Origin: an uncultured Poribacteria bacterium
GTDB taxonomy: Bacteria > Poribacteria > WGA-4E > PCPOR2b
Assembly (NCBI GenBank): GCA_958296125.1
Contig: OY282444.1
Span: 5,007,266 to 5,071,265 of the forward strand
Direction: 5' to 3'
Length of the DNA: 64,000 nucleotides
Made by a program: the position numbers and the translations under genes. Positions 27,263 to 39,987 of this stretch are shown piece after piece. The first letter of the stretch is position 1; every line of letters begins with the position of its first letter. Below the pieces are notes generated by a model. It was not told the DNA's origin and did no database searches. It saw only the letters and a list, made by a program, of their open reading frames with translations.

Positions 27263-28288
27263 TTAGAAGAGCGTCGTCTGAGACTCAGGCGGCGGGTAGC
27301 CGAGGTGCTCATAAGCCCCGTCTGTTGCAACTCGCCCCATTGGTGTTAGGGTCAAAAAGCCAAGCTTAATTAAGTAGGGTTCGTAAACCTCTTCAATGGT
27401 GCGCTCATCTTCGCTGACAGCGACCGCTATCGCTTTCAGACCAGCCCGTCCACGAAACTTCTCAATCATCGTTCGCAGATAGTTTCTATCATTTTCGTCT
27501 AAGCCGAGTTCGTCAATCTCGAAAAATTCTAGTGCCTCTTGAGCGATTTCATAGGTGATAACTCCGTCAGATTTGACAGTTGCATAATCCCTGACCTTTC
27601 TCAACATATTCTCCGCAATACGCATGGTGCCTCTTGAACGGCGAGCCAATTCGTATTCCGCATCTTCCTTAATGATAACGGGGGGCTGCATCCGCTGGCT
27701 GAGTTGGTTGATAGCAATCTGAATCTCCGCCGGTATGTAATAATCGAGATGGATGCGGTTGCCAAATCGATCTCGAAACGGTCCGCCTAATAAGCCCTCA
27801 CGAGTTGTTGCCCCCACGAGCGTAAAATGCGCGAGCGGCACAGTAATAATATCTGCCGCAGGTCCCTGACCGATGGGCAAGTCTATTTTATAATCCTCCA
27901 TTGCAGGATACATCGATTCCTGAACATAACCCTTCATACGATGGATTTCATCAATAAAAAAGATTGCTCCTTCTTCGAGGGTGGTTAACATTGTCGCGAG
28001 GTCCAAGCGTTCCATCATGGGACCAATTGCTGACTTAAAGCTGCTGCCCATTTCATTGGCAACAATCCGAGCCAATGTTGTTTTGCCTAGTCCGGGCGGG
28101 CCCACGAAGAGAATATGTGCTAGTGCTTGCCCCCTACTTTTGGCGGCTTCGATATGAATACGCAGCTGCTCCTTAATCTGCTCCTGCCCGATGAATTCAT
28201 CAAGAGTCTGGGGCCTGAGGTTGTATTGGCTATCCTCCAACCCTTCGTTATCCGAGTCGTTGAGAAGTGTTTGCATCTCTTTATTCAT
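27263..28288 (-). CDS. ruvB: Holliday junction branch migration ATPase RuvB
   Basis: 341 residues. It is the hexameric motor of the RuvAB complex. Walker A (GPPGLGKTTLARIVANEMG), Walker B FFIDEIHRM, sensor 1 GATTREG and the C-terminal winged helix are present. It begins nine bases after ruvA ends. Confidence 0.97.
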   Translation of the reverse strand: MNKEMQTLLNDSDNEGLEDSQYNLRPQTLDEFIGQEQIKEQLRIHIEAAKSRGQALAHILFVGPPGLGKTTLARIVANEMGSSFKSAIGPMMERLDLATMLTTLEEGAIFFIDEIHRMKGYVQESMYPAMEDYKIDLPIGQGPAADIITVPLAHFTLVGATTREGLLGGPFRDRFGNRIHLDYYIPAEIQIAINQLSQRMQPPVIIKEDAEYELARRSRGTMRIAENMLRKVRDYATVKSDGVITYEIAQEALEFFEIDELGLDENDRNYLRTMIEKFRGRAGLKAIAVAVSEDERTIEEVYEPYLIKLGFLTLTPMGRVATDGAYEHLGYPPPESQTTLF

Positions 28289-28297
28289 TGGTCAGAC

Positions 28298-28891
28298 TCA
28301 CTGATTGAGTCGAGCAAGAGCTAATCTAACTAACTCTTCCCGCTTTGCTGTAGGTCCTAAGATTTTCTGTGCATCCGCGATTGCACGCTCCGCTGCCGAC
28401 TCAGAGGCTCCCAAGCCCATCAAAACCTTCACGCCCGCCTCCGTATGCTCGTGGCGGTCCCCTTCATCAACTTGAGTATCAAAGTGAACCTTACGGATGG
28501 TATTCTTGAGTTTCATAATCATGAGTTGTGCGAGTTCTTTATTGAGGCGCGGGACTCGCATCAAAGTGGCGTGATCGCCATCACGGACTGCACGTTGGAA
28601 TTCAGCGGGGGAGAGTTTTGACACAATATTTAACGCTAAGGAAGGCCCCACCCCTTTTACCACAAGGGCGGTTTCAAAAACTTTGAGTTCATCCCGTGAA
28701 GTAAACCCATACAACTTGACTTCGTTTTCCCGACAATGATAATGGGTGTAGAGTGTGATTTCGGATTCAACCTCTGGCAACTGATCCTCTGTCCTCGCTG
28801 CAATCTCAACGCTGTATCCGACTCCGTTAACATCAACAATGACTTGTGTTGAATCCTTAACTGCTAAGATGCCCTTTACAAACGAAATCAT
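28298..28891 (-). CDS. ruvA: Holliday junction DNA-binding protein RuvA
   Basis: 197 residues. It binds four-way junctions and loads RuvB. The N-terminal OB fold (MISFVKGILAVKDSTQVIVD), the helix-hairpin-helix region (VVKGVGPSLALNIVSKL) and the RuvB-binding C-terminal domain (VLMGLGASESAAERAI) are visible. The ATG overlaps the ruvC stop by four bases. Confidence 0.96.
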   Translation of the reverse strand: MISFVKGILAVKDSTQVIVDVNGVGYSVEIAARTEDQLPEVESEITLYTHYHCRENEVKLYGFTSRDELKVFETALVVKGVGPSLALNIVSKLSPAEFQRAVRDGDHATLMRVPRLNKELAQLMIMKLKNTIRKVHFDTQVDEGDRHEHTEAGVKVLMGLGASESAAERAIADAQKILGPTAKREELVRLALARLNQ

Positions 28892-29391
28892 GAATGGATA
28901 TGCCTTCCGCTCAGCTGGAGTACCTTATGGGAACGTGCATGACAAATTGCTATGGCAAGCGCATCTGCCGCGTGATCTGGACGAGGAATCTCTTTGAGCT
29001 TGAGCAAAATCTTGACCATCTCTTGGACTTGACGTTTACTCGCTTTGCCATATCCAACAATCGCTTGCTTGACCTGGGCAGGCGGATAGCTATAGACTCG
29101 CCGATTTGTGCTTGCAGCAACTAGTTTAGCGATACCTCTTGCCTCGCCCACAGCAAATGCACTGGTCACATTCTTGTTAAAGATAACATCCTCAAGGACA
29201 AATAACTCCGGTTGATATTCGGCAGCTAACTGAACCAGTTGGTCATAGATAATTTTCAAACGTTGTGCAGATTCATCATTTGATGCTGTCCGGATACAAC
29301 CGAAACCAAGAGGGTTTAGCGTTGATGATTCGGCTTTAATTAAACCGTAGCCGGTATTTGCAATTCCGGGGTCTATTCCGAGAATAATCAT
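28888..29391 (-). CDS. ruvC: Holliday junction resolvase RuvC
   Basis: 167 residues. It cuts Holliday junctions. The acidic catalytic residues sit in ILGIDPGIANTGYG, LFVLEDVIFNKNVTSAFAVG and RPDHAADALAIAICH. It follows yebC by 13 bases, the standard yebC-ruvCAB order. Confidence 0.96.
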   Translation of the reverse strand: MIILGIDPGIANTGYGLIKAESSTLNPLGFGCIRTASNDESAQRLKIIYDQLVQLAAEYQPELFVLEDVIFNKNVTSAFAVGEARGIAKLVAASTNRRVYSYPPAQVKQAIVGYGKASKRQVQEMVKILLKLKEIPRPDHAADALAIAICHARSHKVLQLSGRHIHS

Positions 29392-29404
29392 GGTCAGGGG
29401 AGGA

Positions 29405-30151
29405 TTAGGCTGCGGCTTCTAAAATATCATCAGGAATGTCGAAGTTTGCATAAACCTTCTGGACATCGTCACTATCCTCCAAAGCCTCCATCAACCGCAG
29501 CATCCGCTCCGCTTCCTTACCTTCCGATTTCACTGTGTTCTGGGGGAGCATTGTCATTTCAGCCTCAAGAATCGTCGCGCCAGATGCCTCAACAGCTTCT
29601 CTAACTGCATCAAAATTTTCAGGAGACGTGATAATCTCAAGGTGCTCATCCTGAACTGTCAAATCCTCCGCCCCCGAATCAAGTACAATCATGAAAAGTT
29701 CGTCTTCGTCAATACTACCCTTTTCGACTGTCATCCATCCGCGCTTATCAAACAACCATGAAACGCAGCCGGGGGCACCCATAGTGCCACCATGTTTGCT
29801 TAAAATGTGTCTGACATCAGCAATCGCCCGGTTCCTATTATCGGTCAAGACCTCGATCATGATTGCGACCCCGCCGGGGCCGTATCCTTCATATAGAATT
29901 TCTTCATAATCTACGCCGTCAAGCTCGCCAGTTCCGCGTAGAATTGCCTTCTCGATTGTATCGTTCGGCACATTCTTCGATTTTGCGACTAACACCGCAG
30001 CCCTCAAACGCGGATTTATTTGGGTATCGGCACCACCGATTCGCGCCGCAACCGTAATCTCTTTAATTAATTTCGAGAAAAGCTTCCCACGCTTTGAATC
30101 AACCGCAGCCTTACGGTGTTTTATTGATGACCATTTTGAATGACCTGACAT
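29405..30151 (-). CDS. YebC/PmpR-family regulatory protein
   Basis: 248 residues, AGGAG upstream of the ATG. It begins MSGHSKWSSIKHRKAAVDSK, the signature of the family, and has the three-domain length. Members act as transcription regulators or help ribosomes at proline stretches. It heads the ruv operon. Confidence 0.95.
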   Translation of the reverse strand: MSGHSKWSSIKHRKAAVDSKRGKLFSKLIKEITVAARIGGADTQINPRLRAAVLVAKSKNVPNDTIEKAILRGTGELDGVDYEEILYEGYGPGGVAIMIEVLTDNRNRAIADVRHILSKHGGTMGAPGCVSWLFDKRGWMTVEKGSIDEDELFMIVLDSGAEDLTVQDEHLEIITSPENFDAVREAVEASGATILEAEMTMLPQNTVKSEGKEAERMLRLMEALEDSDDVQKVYANFDIPDDILEAAA

Positions 30152-30229
30152 CTATTCTTCTCCTATCCTATTTATAAAATTTAGCGTATTTTAGCATACA
30201 GGCAAAAGAGATGCAAGAAAATTGTCTTG

Positions 30230-30257
30230 CGATTTGTGAAAGACGATTTGTGAAAGA
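30230..30257 (+). repeat. 14-bp perfect tandem duplication
   Basis: CGATTTGTGAAAGA is present twice head to tail in the gap between yebC and the rRNA terminator. No function is evident. Confidence 0.8.
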
Positions 30258-30270
30258 CTGCTTTCGGCAT

Positions 30271-30306
30271 AAAAAAAGCCCTGATCCAAAGATCAAGGCT
30301 TTTTTT
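30271..30306 (-). terminator. Rho-independent terminator of the rRNA operon
   Basis: A hairpin (AGCC-TGATC arms with one mismatch position, CAAA loop) flanked by seven A on one side and seven T on the other, so it can work in both directions. It lies five bases past the 5S 3' end. Confidence 0.88.
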
Positions 30307-30310
30307 AAGT

Positions 30311-30429
30311 TTCCCGGCAACGACCTACTTTCCCACGAGGTTACCCTCGAAGTATCATCAGCGCTGAAGGGCTTAACTGCCGTGTTCGGAATGGGTACGG
30401 GTGTTTCCCCTTCGCTATTGCCACCGGAA
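30311..30429 (-). rRNA. rrf: 5S ribosomal RNA
   Basis: About 119 nt. On the minus strand it reads TTTCCGGTGGCAATAGCGAA and ends GTCGTTGCCGGGAA, with the conserved CCCATTCCGAACACGG loop in between. The ends pair to form the closing helix. Boundaries are approximate by a few bases. Confidence 0.93.
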
Positions 30430-30497
30430 AATATGGTAATCTATTCCAAAATATATTGACAATCGTATAGAGTTGAATATAAAGCTATAGAATAAAG

Positions 30498-33525
<3,028 letters not shown>

Positions 33526-33588
33526 AATTCTTTAGAAGCCGAATTCAGATCTATACGATTGTCAAAGATCAGAAGCTGTTACGCTTAG

Positions 33589-33662
33589 TGGAGATGAGCG
33601 GAGTCGAACCGCTGGCCTTCTGCGTGCAAAGCAGACGCTCTCCCAAACTGAGCTACACCCCC
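33589..33662 (-). tRNA. tRNA-Ala (TGC)
   Basis: Minus-strand GGGGGTGTAGCTCAGTTTGG with anticodon loop CTTTGCACG and T-arm GGTTCGACTCC. The 3' CCA is not encoded. It lies in the 16S-23S spacer. Confidence 0.95.
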
Positions 33663-33671
33663 ACATAGATA

Positions 33672-33748
33672 TGGTGGGCTTATCTGGAGTCGAACCAGAG
33701 ACCTCGCGCTTATCAGGCGCGCGCTCTAACCGTCTGAGCTATAAGCCC
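33672..33748 (-). tRNA. tRNA-Ile (GAT)
   Basis: Minus-strand GGGCTTATAGCTCAGACGG, anticodon GAT in CTGATAA, T-arm GGTTCGACTCC, and an encoded 3' CCA. The acceptor stem pairs perfectly. It precedes tRNA-Ala, the usual spacer order. Confidence 0.96.
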
Positions 33749-33833
33749 CTCAAAGAAAAAAGGCTCTAGAAAGCTAAATAGATATCCGATATACGCAATT
33801 AAACGAGCTCGGGCATAAATGTAATGCCCTTGA

Positions 33834-35399
<1,566 letters not shown>

Positions 35400-35463
35400 G
35401 TCAATAAGAAAAACCACCCAAACCCATCTGGTGAGTTAGGGGAGGAGTTTCTAAGTCGACAGG

Positions 35464-35482
35464 AGGGCTTTATACAAGCCCT
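35464..35482 (-). promoter_or_regulatory. Leader hairpin of the rRNA operon (boxB-like)
   Basis: Perfect 7-bp stem AGGGCTT/AAGCCCT with a 5-base loop, between boxA and the 16S gene. It could be an antitermination or RNase III processing element. Confidence 0.5.
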
Positions 35483-35527
35483 AAAATGTTATACAAAACA
35501 GTAGCGCATATCAGAAACTATTTAGCT

Positions 35528-35537
35528 TTCAAAGAGC
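35528..35537 (-). promoter_or_regulatory. boxA antitermination element of the rRNA leader
   Basis: Minus-strand GCTCTTTGAA, close to the known rRNA boxA sequences bound by NusB/NusE. It lies about 33 bases downstream of the promoter -10. Confidence 0.6.
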
Positions 35538-35570
35538 GTCTTTTAACCCTCCTTAACGGAGGCAAGCGGG

Positions 35571-35599
35571 AGTATAACATACCAATTAACGCCTGTCAA
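35571..35599 (-). promoter_or_regulatory. rRNA operon promoter
   Basis: Minus strand TTGACA (35594-35599), 17-bp spacer, TATACT (35571-35576): nearly consensus sigma-70 elements, as expected for an rRNA promoter. Confidence 0.8.
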
Positions 35600-35640
35600 G
35601 AGAAAATACGGTTTTTTTCATAATTAATGCAAATCTTTTT

Positions 35641-35928
35641 TTACGGACGTTTTTCACGGACGGATAAACCGCCACTAACCGCTGGCACGAAATGGATGTT
35701 CGCCGCCTCGCCTACGGGTTGATGCATCCCTTCCCGAGTCATAACGCCATCAATGTACACCGCAATACTGGGGCGAATTCGATCGCCATCGCAGAGGCGA
35801 GCTTTGAAGCCGGGGTAGGCCGCTTCGAGATTATTGACCACTGCTCGTAACGTTGCCCCTTCCACAACGACTTGGTCTGCACCGTCGGTTAGTTTCTGCA
35901 TAAGTGAGGGAATTGCAATCGTTGCCAT
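35641..35928 (-). CDS. MoaD/ThiS-family sulfur carrier protein
   Basis: 95 residues, ubiquitin-like fold (VVVEGATLRAVVNNLEAAYP; IRPSIAVYIDG). Family members carry a thiocarboxylate on a C-terminal Gly-Gly for molybdopterin, thiamine or cysteine synthesis. Here VPAVSGG (G86-G87) is followed by eight further residues, so the glycine would need to be exposed by a protease, or the protein does not work by the usual route. It lies downstream of a molybdenum hydroxylase operon, separated by a 13-bp-stem hairpin, which makes a link to molybdopterin synthesis plausible. No MoaE or adenylating enzyme is nearby. Confidence 0.75.
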   Translation of the reverse strand: MATIAIPSLMQKLTDGADQVVVEGATLRAVVNNLEAAYPGFKARLCDGDRIRPSIAVYIDGVMTREGMHQPVGEAANIHFVPAVSGGLSVREKRP

Positions 35929-35957
35929 GGCACGAACACCTTCTGTGAATTAAAGTA

Positions 35958-36000
35958 AATCAGGGATACAAGGCAAAAGCAAAACCCTGTATCCCTGATT
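35958..36000 (-). promoter_or_regulatory. Long inverted repeat between molybdenum hydroxylase and MoaD-like gene
   Basis: Perfect 13-bp arms AATCAGGGATACA / TGTATCCCTGATT with a 17-base loop. There is only a weak T-run after it on the minus strand, so it is either a weak terminator for the hydroxylase operon or an mRNA processing/stability element. Confidence 0.6.
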
Positions 36001-36068
36001 GTAGTTTGAGACCCACCCAGTTTGATAAACCTAGTGGATCTGAAATGCAAAAATTGACACCGATATAC

Positions 36069-38324
36069 TTAAATCTTGCCCATTGCTTTGAGGACACGCC
36101 CCGGCGACATCGGCAACTCTTTCATCCGAATACCGATTGCACGATAGACCGCATTTGCAATAGCAGCGGGCGGCGCAATGATTGGGGTTTCACCGACACC
36201 CCTAACACCATAGGGATGACCGGGGTTCGGCACTTCAACAATGATAGCATCAATCATCGGCAGGTCAAGAGAGGTCGGTATACGGTAATCGAGGAAACTG
36301 GCGTTGGTCATCTCGCCCTTTTCGTTGTAGATGTATTCCTCGTTCAACGCCCAACCGATACCTTGGACAGCTCCACCCTGTATCTGTCCCTCGACATAGC
36401 TGGGGTGGATAGCTTTGCCCGCATCTTGGGTCGCCGTATACCGTAAGATCTGAACCTTGCCGGTATCTGGATCAACCTCGACATCAACAACGTGTAAGCC
36501 GATTGAAGGACCGGGTTGGTTTGGATCCGCAGTGCCGCGCCCAACGATGGGGCCGCCGGTCTCATCCAATCTCGCTGCTAAACCTTTGAAGTCAAGCTCC
36601 TGTTCTTTGCCATTAACGGAGCTAAACACGCCATCGGCAAATTGCACATCTCCCGCATCGACTTCCCACAGCTTCGCAGCACGCTCAATCATCTGTTGCT
36701 TGACATCCTGCGCGGCTTCGTAAGCGGCGTAGCCAGTTGCAAACGCGGTCCGGCTTCCCCCTGTTACATCTGTGTAACCAACTGAGTCGGTATCCGCCAC
36801 GGTAGGTGTCACTGACTCTGCGGGAATGCCCAGCACTTCCGCTGCTTGCATCGCAACCGCTGCGCGTGTGCCACCGATATCGGTTGACCCTTCGACAAGA
36901 CTGATGGTCCCATCGGAAGTGACATTAATCGCAACACTCGACTTCATACCAAAGTTGGGCCAATAGCCGGAAGCAACACCCCGTCCTCTATTCTCACCTT
37001 CAAGCGGTGCCAAATAGTGTGGATGATCCCTTGCCGCCTCAACCGTTTCAACGAAACCGACGCGCGGAGTCGGTGGGCCATCAACACGGATATCCCCCTC
37101 TTTCGCGCTATTGAGGATACGGAATTCGAGTGGATCCATCCCGATCTTCTCACAAATTTCGTCAATGACAGTTTCTGCCGCGAATGCGGCATTTGTCGCC
37201 CCTGGCGCACGATATGCGGCGGTCTTCGGCTTGTTAACGACCACATCATATCCATCAACCTGTGCATTTTCAACCTTGTAAGGCGAGAAAACGCAGAACG
37301 CCGCCGCCCCAACAGGTGAACCGGGGTAGGCACCGGCTTCAAACGCAAGATAGGCTTCCGCAGCGGTGATGCGTCCATCCTTCGTTGCCCCCATCTTCAC
37401 ACGCACGTAGGAACCAGGCGTTGGCCCTGTGCCTTCAAACACATCTGCCCGACTCATCAAGACCTTGACAGGTTTGCCCGTTTTCATCGAGAGCATAGCG
37501 GCAATCGGCTTGATGTAAACCTGAATCTTTCCACCAAAACCACCGCCAATCTCCATCGGCACAACCTTAACCTTTGAGACAGGTATATCGAGAATCTCAG
37601 ATACTTGCTCTCGGACAGTAAATGCACCCTGCGTGCTGCACCAGATCGTTAGTTGGCCATCGGGGTTATACAGCGCGGTCGCATTGTGAGGCTCAATATA
37701 GCCCTGATGCACAGTCTCCGTCGTATACTCCTGCTCAACGACAACATCAGCTTCGTCAAAACCTTTATCGAGATTTCCCTGTTTGTGCTGGAAGTGACTC
37801 GCAATGTTGCTCGGCTTATCGGACTTTTCCCCCATCTCATCGGTTCTCATATCCTCATGCAGAAGTGGTGCACCTTCCTGCATCGCATCGCGGACTTTGA
37901 TCACCGGATCCAACACATCATACTCAACATCGATGAGTTCAAGTGCCTCTTCAGCGGTATGGGGATCGATTGCCGCAACCGCTGCGACCTGATGTCCTTT
38001 GTAGAGCACCTTCTCGCCAGCCAGAACATTATCTTGGAGATCTTTTACGTTGGCTGCTCCCTCTCCAAGATCGGCAATTTTATCTTCGACAGCAGGAAAA
38101 TCCTTCGCTGTTACAACCGCCCTCACGCCGGGATGAGCTTCCGCTCGACTGGTATCAATCGACTTAATCCGCGCATGCGCGTGTGGGCTCCGCAGGACTC
38201 TGCCGTGTAACAGTCCTACAGTTTGGAAATCTGCGCCGTAAAGGGCGCGACCAGTAACCTTATCAAGGCCGTCGTGACGGATGGGACGAGTCCCAACGAC
38301 TTTGTAATCTTTCTTTTCTGCCAT
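36069..38324 (-). CDS. Xanthine dehydrogenase/CoxL-family molybdopterin-binding subunit
   Basis: 751 residues. It is the catalytic subunit of a molybdenum hydroxylase; the enzyme inserts water oxygen into a substrate and passes electrons through Fe-S and FAD subunits. Family landmarks: MoCo-binding EIGGGFGGK, AYRAPGATNAAFAAETVID, ATQDAGKAIHPSYVEGQIQGG, and the catalytic glutamate in GVRGVGETPII. The AYRAPGA loop is of the aldehyde/xanthine-oxidase type rather than the AYRCSFR loop of CO dehydrogenase, so CO oxidation is unlikely. The substrate is unknown. The start overlaps the stop of the Fe-S subunit gene by one base (TAATG). Confidence 0.9.
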   Translation of the reverse strand: MAEKKDYKVVGTRPIRHDGLDKVTGRALYGADFQTVGLLHGRVLRSPHAHARIKSIDTSRAEAHPGVRAVVTAKDFPAVEDKIADLGEGAANVKDLQDNVLAGEKVLYKGHQVAAVAAIDPHTAEEALELIDVEYDVLDPVIKVRDAMQEGAPLLHEDMRTDEMGEKSDKPSNIASHFQHKQGNLDKGFDEADVVVEQEYTTETVHQGYIEPHNATALYNPDGQLTIWCSTQGAFTVREQVSEILDIPVSKVKVVPMEIGGGFGGKIQVYIKPIAAMLSMKTGKPVKVLMSRADVFEGTGPTPGSYVRVKMGATKDGRITAAEAYLAFEAGAYPGSPVGAAAFCVFSPYKVENAQVDGYDVVVNKPKTAAYRAPGATNAAFAAETVIDEICEKIGMDPLEFRILNSAKEGDIRVDGPPTPRVGFVETVEAARDHPHYLAPLEGENRGRGVASGYWPNFGMKSSVAINVTSDGTISLVEGSTDIGGTRAAVAMQAAEVLGIPAESVTPTVADTDSVGYTDVTGGSRTAFATGYAAYEAAQDVKQQMIERAAKLWEVDAGDVQFADGVFSSVNGKEQELDFKGLAARLDETGGPIVGRGTADPNQPGPSIGLHVVDVEVDPDTGKVQILRYTATQDAGKAIHPSYVEGQIQGGAVQGIGWALNEEYIYNEKGEMTNASFLDYRIPTSLDLPMIDAIIVEVPNPGHPYGVRGVGETPIIAPPAAIANAVYRAIGIRMKELPMSPGRVLKAMGKI

Positions 38325-38812
38325 TATGCACTTACCTCCGAAGACGTAGTTTGCGCTGCATCTTGGACAGCACGGACAATTTTATCATATCCAGTACAAC
38401 GACACAGATTACCCGCTAGCCAATAGCGGATTTCATACTCAGTTGGGTTCGGGTTTTGATCCAACAACGCCTTTGCCGCCATGATAAAGCCGGGCGTGCA
38501 AATGCCACATTGGAGGGCAGCATTTTCTAAAAACGCATCTTGAATGGGATGAAGCTGGTCGGGCTCGGCGAGCCCCTCAATCGTTTCAAGCGATTTGCCT
38601 TCAAGTTCAGCCCCAAGCACCAAACACGAATTGACCAGACACCCATCAAGAATCACGCTGCAGGCACCGCAGTTTCCATTATTACAACCCTCTTTGGCAC
38701 CTGTCAAATGAAGTACATCTCGCAAGACCTCAAGCAAGCTCTGGCGAGGCTCACATAAATATTCAACTGCTTCACCGTTAATTGTTGTTTGAACGTGGAC
38801 TTTGCTAGGCAT
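38324..38812 (-). CDS. (2Fe-2S)-binding subunit of molybdenum hydroxylase
   Basis: 162 residues with two 2Fe-2S clusters: the plant-type site CNNGNCGACSVILDGC (about 43-58) and the hydroxylase site CGICTPGFIMAAKAL with CRCTGYDKIV. It carries electrons from the molybdenum centre to FAD. It is the middle gene of the FAD-FeS-Mo operon, seven bases after the FAD subunit gene. Confidence 0.94.
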   Translation of the reverse strand: MPSKVHVQTTINGEAVEYLCEPRQSLLEVLRDVLHLTGAKEGCNNGNCGACSVILDGCLVNSCLVLGAELEGKSLETIEGLAEPDQLHPIQDAFLENAALQCGICTPGFIMAAKALLDQNPNPTEYEIRYWLAGNLCRCTGYDKIVRAVQDAAQTTSSEVSA

Positions 38813-38818
38813 CTATTT

Positions 38819-39697
38819 TTATGCCTCCTTCACTCGTTGAATTGCACCGTTTAAGGCACGACGTGTCAACACACCGACAAGATGTGTTCTTTGTTTAGCC
38901 TCTCCACGCATATCGCTGATGGGACGCGCAATTGCCTGTGCTGCTTCAGCAGCAGCGTTGATGGCTTCATCGGAAACTTCCTTTCCAGCGAGTGATGCAC
39001 CGGCTTCGTCAGCCAAAAGTGGCGTTGGTGCAACAGCAGCAAGCCCGATTCGCGCCGAGACAAAGGATGTCTTCGTGTCGTCAAGAACAACCGATGCACC
39101 GGCACCCACAACAGCGATGTCCATTTCATTGCGTGGGATAAAACGGAGGTAAAACGAACTCGAATGCTTCGGTGGCGGGGGAATCTCGAATGAGACAAGC
39201 AATTCTCCCTTTTCCAGAACAGTTCGCCCCGGCGCGGTGCAGAATTGCTCCACAGGCACTTCGCGCGTCGATCCATTCGGGCCAGCAATTACACAAATGG
39301 CTCCCAACACTATCAACGGCGGTATCATATCCGCTGCGGGCGAGGCATTGCACAGATTGCCACCAACACTTGCCCTGCCTTGAATCGCGGTTCCACCAAT
39401 AATCTTAGCAGCATCAATCAGTCCAGGATATGCGGCAGAGATTGCATCGTCCGCGTAGATTTTATGACAGGGAACAGCCGCACCGAGGCTTAAACCGGTG
39501 TCGGGGGAATATGAAAGCACGTTGGTTTCGGAGAGGTCTTTGATGTCTACCATCCGTTCCAACTGCCGTCGGTTCTCCCGAACCATAACGATGAGATCTG
39601 TTCCGCCGGCCAAGGGTTTTGCTTGATCACCTTTTTCGGCGAGCAAGGAGGTAGCTTCAGCTACAGTTTTTGCGGGAACATATTCAAACGCTCGCAA
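38819..39697 (-). CDS. FAD-binding subunit of molybdenum hydroxylase
   Basis: 292 residues, CoxM type, TTG start (MRAFEYVPAKTVAEATSLL) with AAAGGAG ten bases upstream; an out-of-frame ATG lies nearer to that site. FAD-binding motifs AGGTDLIVMVRENRR and TAIQGRASVGGNLCNASPAAD are intact. It is the first gene of the operon. Confidence 0.93.
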   Translation of the reverse strand: MRAFEYVPAKTVAEATSLLAEKGDQAKPLAGGTDLIVMVRENRRQLERMVDIKDLSETNVLSYSPDTGLSLGAAVPCHKIYADDAISAAYPGLIDAAKIIGGTAIQGRASVGGNLCNASPAADMIPPLIVLGAICVIAGPNGSTREVPVEQFCTAPGRTVLEKGELLVSFEIPPPPKHSSSFYLRFIPRNEMDIAVVGAGASVVLDDTKTSFVSARIGLAAVAPTPLLADEAGASLAGKEVSDEAINAAAEAAQAIARPISDMRGEAKQRTHLVGVLTRRALNGAIQRVKEA

Positions 39698-39987
39698 AGC
39701 ATAAATCTCCTTTCAAAGTGAGAGGTTTCATCACACTAAATACCCAACACGGGTATTGGAAAACTTGGCAAATGGTTGTTACACACTTTATCTTAATCAA
39801 AAGTGTTTGATATGTCAACAGAAAAGATCCATGAACTTTTGGATAAGGGTTTTTCAGAATGGAAGCGGGCAACCTTTCGCTCCAGTTGCTTTGAATCCCT
39901 GGTCTCCCCGCAAGCGGGCCTGGTCTCGGAACGAACTCGATTTTATCGAGGCGGAGCGATATGTCCATAGAATGCCGAACCAATGAG
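39698..39987. other. Intergenic gap with regulatory palindrome
   Basis: About 290 bp between the molybdenum hydroxylase operon and the methyltransferase gene. Besides the palindrome at 39739-39757 it holds a small CCCGC-AA-GCGGG hairpin (39907-39918). Reading frames in it have no convincing start or family signature. Confidence 0.5.
39739..39757. promoter_or_regulatory. Operator-like palindrome upstream of the molybdenum hydroxylase operon
   Basis: Perfect 7-bp arms AATACCC / GGGTATT around five bases, 42 bp before the first gene. The position suits a repressor or activator site; no regulator gene is adjacent. Confidence 0.4.

Noticed and set aside
36069-39697. Aerobic CO dehydrogenase (coxMSL)
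   Set aside because: Gene order fits, but the large subunit has AYRAPGA instead of the CO dehydrogenase AYRCSFR loop with its copper-binding cysteine.
39756-39986. 76-codon plus-strand frame in the gap after the molybdenum hydroxylase operon
   Set aside because: No ribosome binding site and no family signature; it contains only hairpin-bearing intergenic sequence.
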